From the NCBI GenBank assembly GCA_021162785.1, contig JAGGYA010000021.1:1-47399 (forward strand): a DNA stretch of 47,399 nt, given 5' to 3'. Of the stretch, positions 46,209-47,399 are shown one piece after another (the first letter of the stretch is position 1; every line of letters starts with the position of its first letter). The stretch comes from Candidatus Calescibacteriota bacterium. Lineage in GTDB: Bacteria > CAIJMQ01 > JAADFP01. The translations under genes were made by a program, and so were the position numbers. Below the pieces are notes generated by a model. It made no database searches. It was not told the DNA's origin and saw only the letters and a list, made by a program, of their open reading frames with translations.

Positions 46209-46222
46209 ATCTATTCCACAAT

Positions 46223-46933
46223 TTACGGAACATAAAACCAACTGTCACTGCTCCATGGCATATTCAATTCTACCCAACTATGCCATGAAACATGCCCATC
46301 ACAGAAACAAACATTAGACCCACCACTGTGTCTGTCTGAACCTTGGTTCATAGTGGGGTTGTTCCATGGTGGAACCCAACAGTTAGGCTCAAACTGGTTG
46401 TTATCTCCTCTACTTTTTACATCAAGTATGAGGACTTTCTTGGAAGGATTTGTGAGTCTGCATAACTTCGTGCAATATTGGTTAGTCTCAGCAAAAATAA
46501 CATGGGGGTTAAGAACATTACCAAAATCGCGTGGAACACCATATCCTCCTCCATACTGATAAAGACCGGGCTTAAATCTAACTGACGGACACCTCCAAAC
46601 ACCTGTACGCACATCCCCATATTTAAAACTACGCCATTCTTTAACCACCAAGTATCCTCCATCACTAAGGGTCTGCGTGTAAAGCATATAGGTAGGGTTA
46701 CCAGAAGGATTATCTACATAGGGGGGTAAATAGCTATTATGATCAGCAGCATACATCATAAAAGCAACCCCTATCTGTTTTAAATTGTTCATACAAACTC
46801 CCTGTCTCGCCTTCTCCCTTGCTTTATGTAGTGCTGGAAGAAGTATCGCTGCAAGAATTGCAATAATGGCAATAACTACCAGAAGCTCAATCAATGTAAA
46901 TCCCCCACAGTGTCTGCGAATACAGTTCATCAT
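46223..46933 (-). CDS. Type II-like pseudopilin with H-x9-DG C-terminus
   Basis: The prepilin (236 residues from ATG 46933) has leader [11 protein letters not shown] followed by [16 protein letters not shown] and [13 protein letters not shown], the class III pseudopilin start. It ends with [20 protein letters not shown], a full H-x9-DG motif. AAGGAGGTGAGG precedes 46933. The same frame continues upstream without a stop to an ATG at 47062, which also has AAAGGAGGTG and a promoter. That start would add a 43-residue hydrophobic extension ([15 protein letters not shown]). Which start is used is unknown. It is the first gene of the cargo operon. Confidence 0.8.
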   Translation of the reverse strand: MMNCIRRHCGGFTLIELLVVIAIIAILAAILLPALHKAREKARQGVCMNNLKQIGVAFMMYAADHNSYLPPYVDNPSGNPTYMLYTQTLSDGGYLVVKEWRSFKYGDVRTGVWRCPSVRFKPGLYQYGGGYGVPRDFGNVLNPHVIFAETNQYCTKLCRLTNPSKKVLILDVKSRGDNNQFEPNCWVPPWNNPTMNQGSDRHSGGSNVCFCDGHVSWHSWVELNMPWSSDSWFYVP

Positions 46934-47090
46934 CCTTACCTCACCTCCTTTCATTTTGGTTTTTGGACTTCGGATTACGGATTTTTTATTCCGCAATCCA
47001 AAACCCATAGTCCACATTCCCAATGCCACAACACCTATTATAACACAAAACCAAACAGCCATCTTTTACACCTCCTTTCCATCATTTACA

Positions 47091-47118
47091 ATTCTAACCC
47101 CCCCCAAATTTTTGTCAA
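47091..47118 (-). promoter_or_regulatory. Sigma-70 promoter of the cargo operon
   Basis: On the minus strand TTGACA (47118-47113), a 16-bp spacer with a run of Gs, then TAGAAT (47096-47091). It lies about 30 bp upstream of ATG 47062. This is the only clear promoter upstream of the minus-strand cargo genes. Confidence 0.55.
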
Positions 47119-47136
47119 GAGTTCGAGTTGCATCAT

Positions 47137-47160
47137 CAAAAATCTTCCCCAAATGGGAAG
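47137..47160 (-). terminator. Small hairpin plus U-tract upstream of the cargo promoter
   Basis: On the minus strand CTTCCC-ATTTG-GGGAAG forms a 6-bp GC-rich stem (47160-47144), followed by ATTTTTG. It could stop transcription entering from the repeat side before the cargo promoter. Confidence 0.4.
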
Positions 47161-47215
47161 CATTATTGACCTTTAAAAAGAGAGACTTTCCTTTTTATTT
47201 CACAGGGATGTATTT

Positions 47216-47399
47216 AAACTCAACTTTTACACCCCGATTTCTGAAAAAGGGCATAAATAAAGGGATTGGGAGATTAAGGGAGGGGGTCATTAAAGGTAAG
47301 GATTCGAGAAGGAAATCCTATTTTGAGTTCCGGAAAGGTTTCGCATAAGATAATTTCCTCCTTAATTTCACCACTGTGAATTTTAAGCGGAAACTGTCA
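47216..47399 (+). repeat. MITE-like inverted-repeat element, copy 2 (cut by window edge)
   Basis: It begins AAACTCAACTTTTACA (one base different from copy 1). It carries a one-base insertion and a 3-bp deletion relative to copy 1, and from about 47286 to the window end it is identical to it. The right end stops at TGTCA, the first five bases of the terminal repeat. Same strand as copy 1. Confidence 0.8.

Larger units (their letters stand above)
38006..47399. mobile_element. Possible composite element bounded by two same-strand repeats
   Basis: Two near-identical inverted-repeat units (38006-38202 and 47216 to beyond the window) flank a 9-kb minus-strand block with secreted glycan-type proteins, duplicated LamG genes and a decayed gene. 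They could form a composite mobile unit, or the repeats may simply be two independent insertions. The right boundary lies outside the window. Confidence 0.35.

Noticed and set aside
46785-47348. 187-residue plus-strand open frame
   Set aside because: It runs antisense to the pseudopilin and its promoter and into the repeat; only its last ~35 codons are the repeat's own frame.

Overview
The window is an AT-rich, very gene-dense bacterial chromosome segment. Genes are mostly spaced by 0-30 bp or overlap by 4-bp ATGA junctions, and ribosome-binding sites often extend to AAGGAGGTGA. Murein and divisome genes (murB, ftsQ, ftsA) together with many [4Fe-4S] proteins, NfnAB, MetV and MinD-ferredoxin ATPases suggest a strict anaerobe. 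Type II-like pseudopilins with the C-terminal H-x9/10-DG motif, LamG proteins and big secreted carbohydrate-related proteins are common in PVC-related and neighbouring candidate phyla (Omnitrophota or Ratteibacteria-like). No rRNA or other taxonomic marker is present, so that placement is an inference.

Layout. (1) 1-11886, plus strand: polyamine genes (end of speD, a PLP ornithine/lysine-type decarboxylase, speE, a membrane protein). These are followed by YfcE and TatD hydrolases, a polysaccharide-deacetylase-like protein, pyrE, an orphan lipoyl E2 acyltransferase, a DUF4321 protein and aroC. Then comes nfnA-exbB-exbD-nfnB and a pseudopilin. (2) 27246-11883, minus strand: about 25 tightly packed genes. 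They include two MinD-type ATPases with ferredoxin inserts, an Mrp/NBP35 ATPase, two NifX-like proteins, MetV, ferredoxins, thioredoxin, OsmC, a flavin disulfide reductase-like enzyme, a J-domain protein, a methyltransferase, small Gly- or Trp/Tyr-rich proteins, two metallo-beta-lactamase proteins, DUF89, DUF169, COG0731 radical SAM and an ABC-class ATPase. A near-consensus sigma-54 promoter lies just upstream of the first gene. The core resembles the anaerobe-specific orange protein (ORP) system of Desulfovibrio. (3) 34496-27360, minus strand: murB-ftsQ-ftsA-ftsZ-like-glyA-secreted protein-membrane protein-tgt, ending at a hairpin. The FtsZ homologue is strikingly degenerate. (4) 34564-37846, plus strand: a stand-alone EF-Tu-domain-2-like protein, a UvrD-type helicase and an M50 protease, tail to tail with tRNA-Lys(CTT). 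(5) 38006-47399: two same-strand copies of a ~197-bp inverted-repeat element flank a minus-strand block. The block holds a pseudopilin, a GH98-like protein, a second large secreted protein, two LamG paralogues, a decayed alcohol dehydrogenase and an orphan sugar-type binding lipoprotein.

How the parts fit. Regions 2 and 3 are adjacent and separated only by a hairpin and the sigma-54 promoter. The ORP system has been linked to cell division in Desulfovibrio, so an ORP-like operon next to a divisome operon carrying a probable GTPase-defective FtsZ is the most attractive hypothesis here. Region 5 looks like an acquired, extracellular glycan-related cargo island. All functions are read from motifs by eye; no database search was run.
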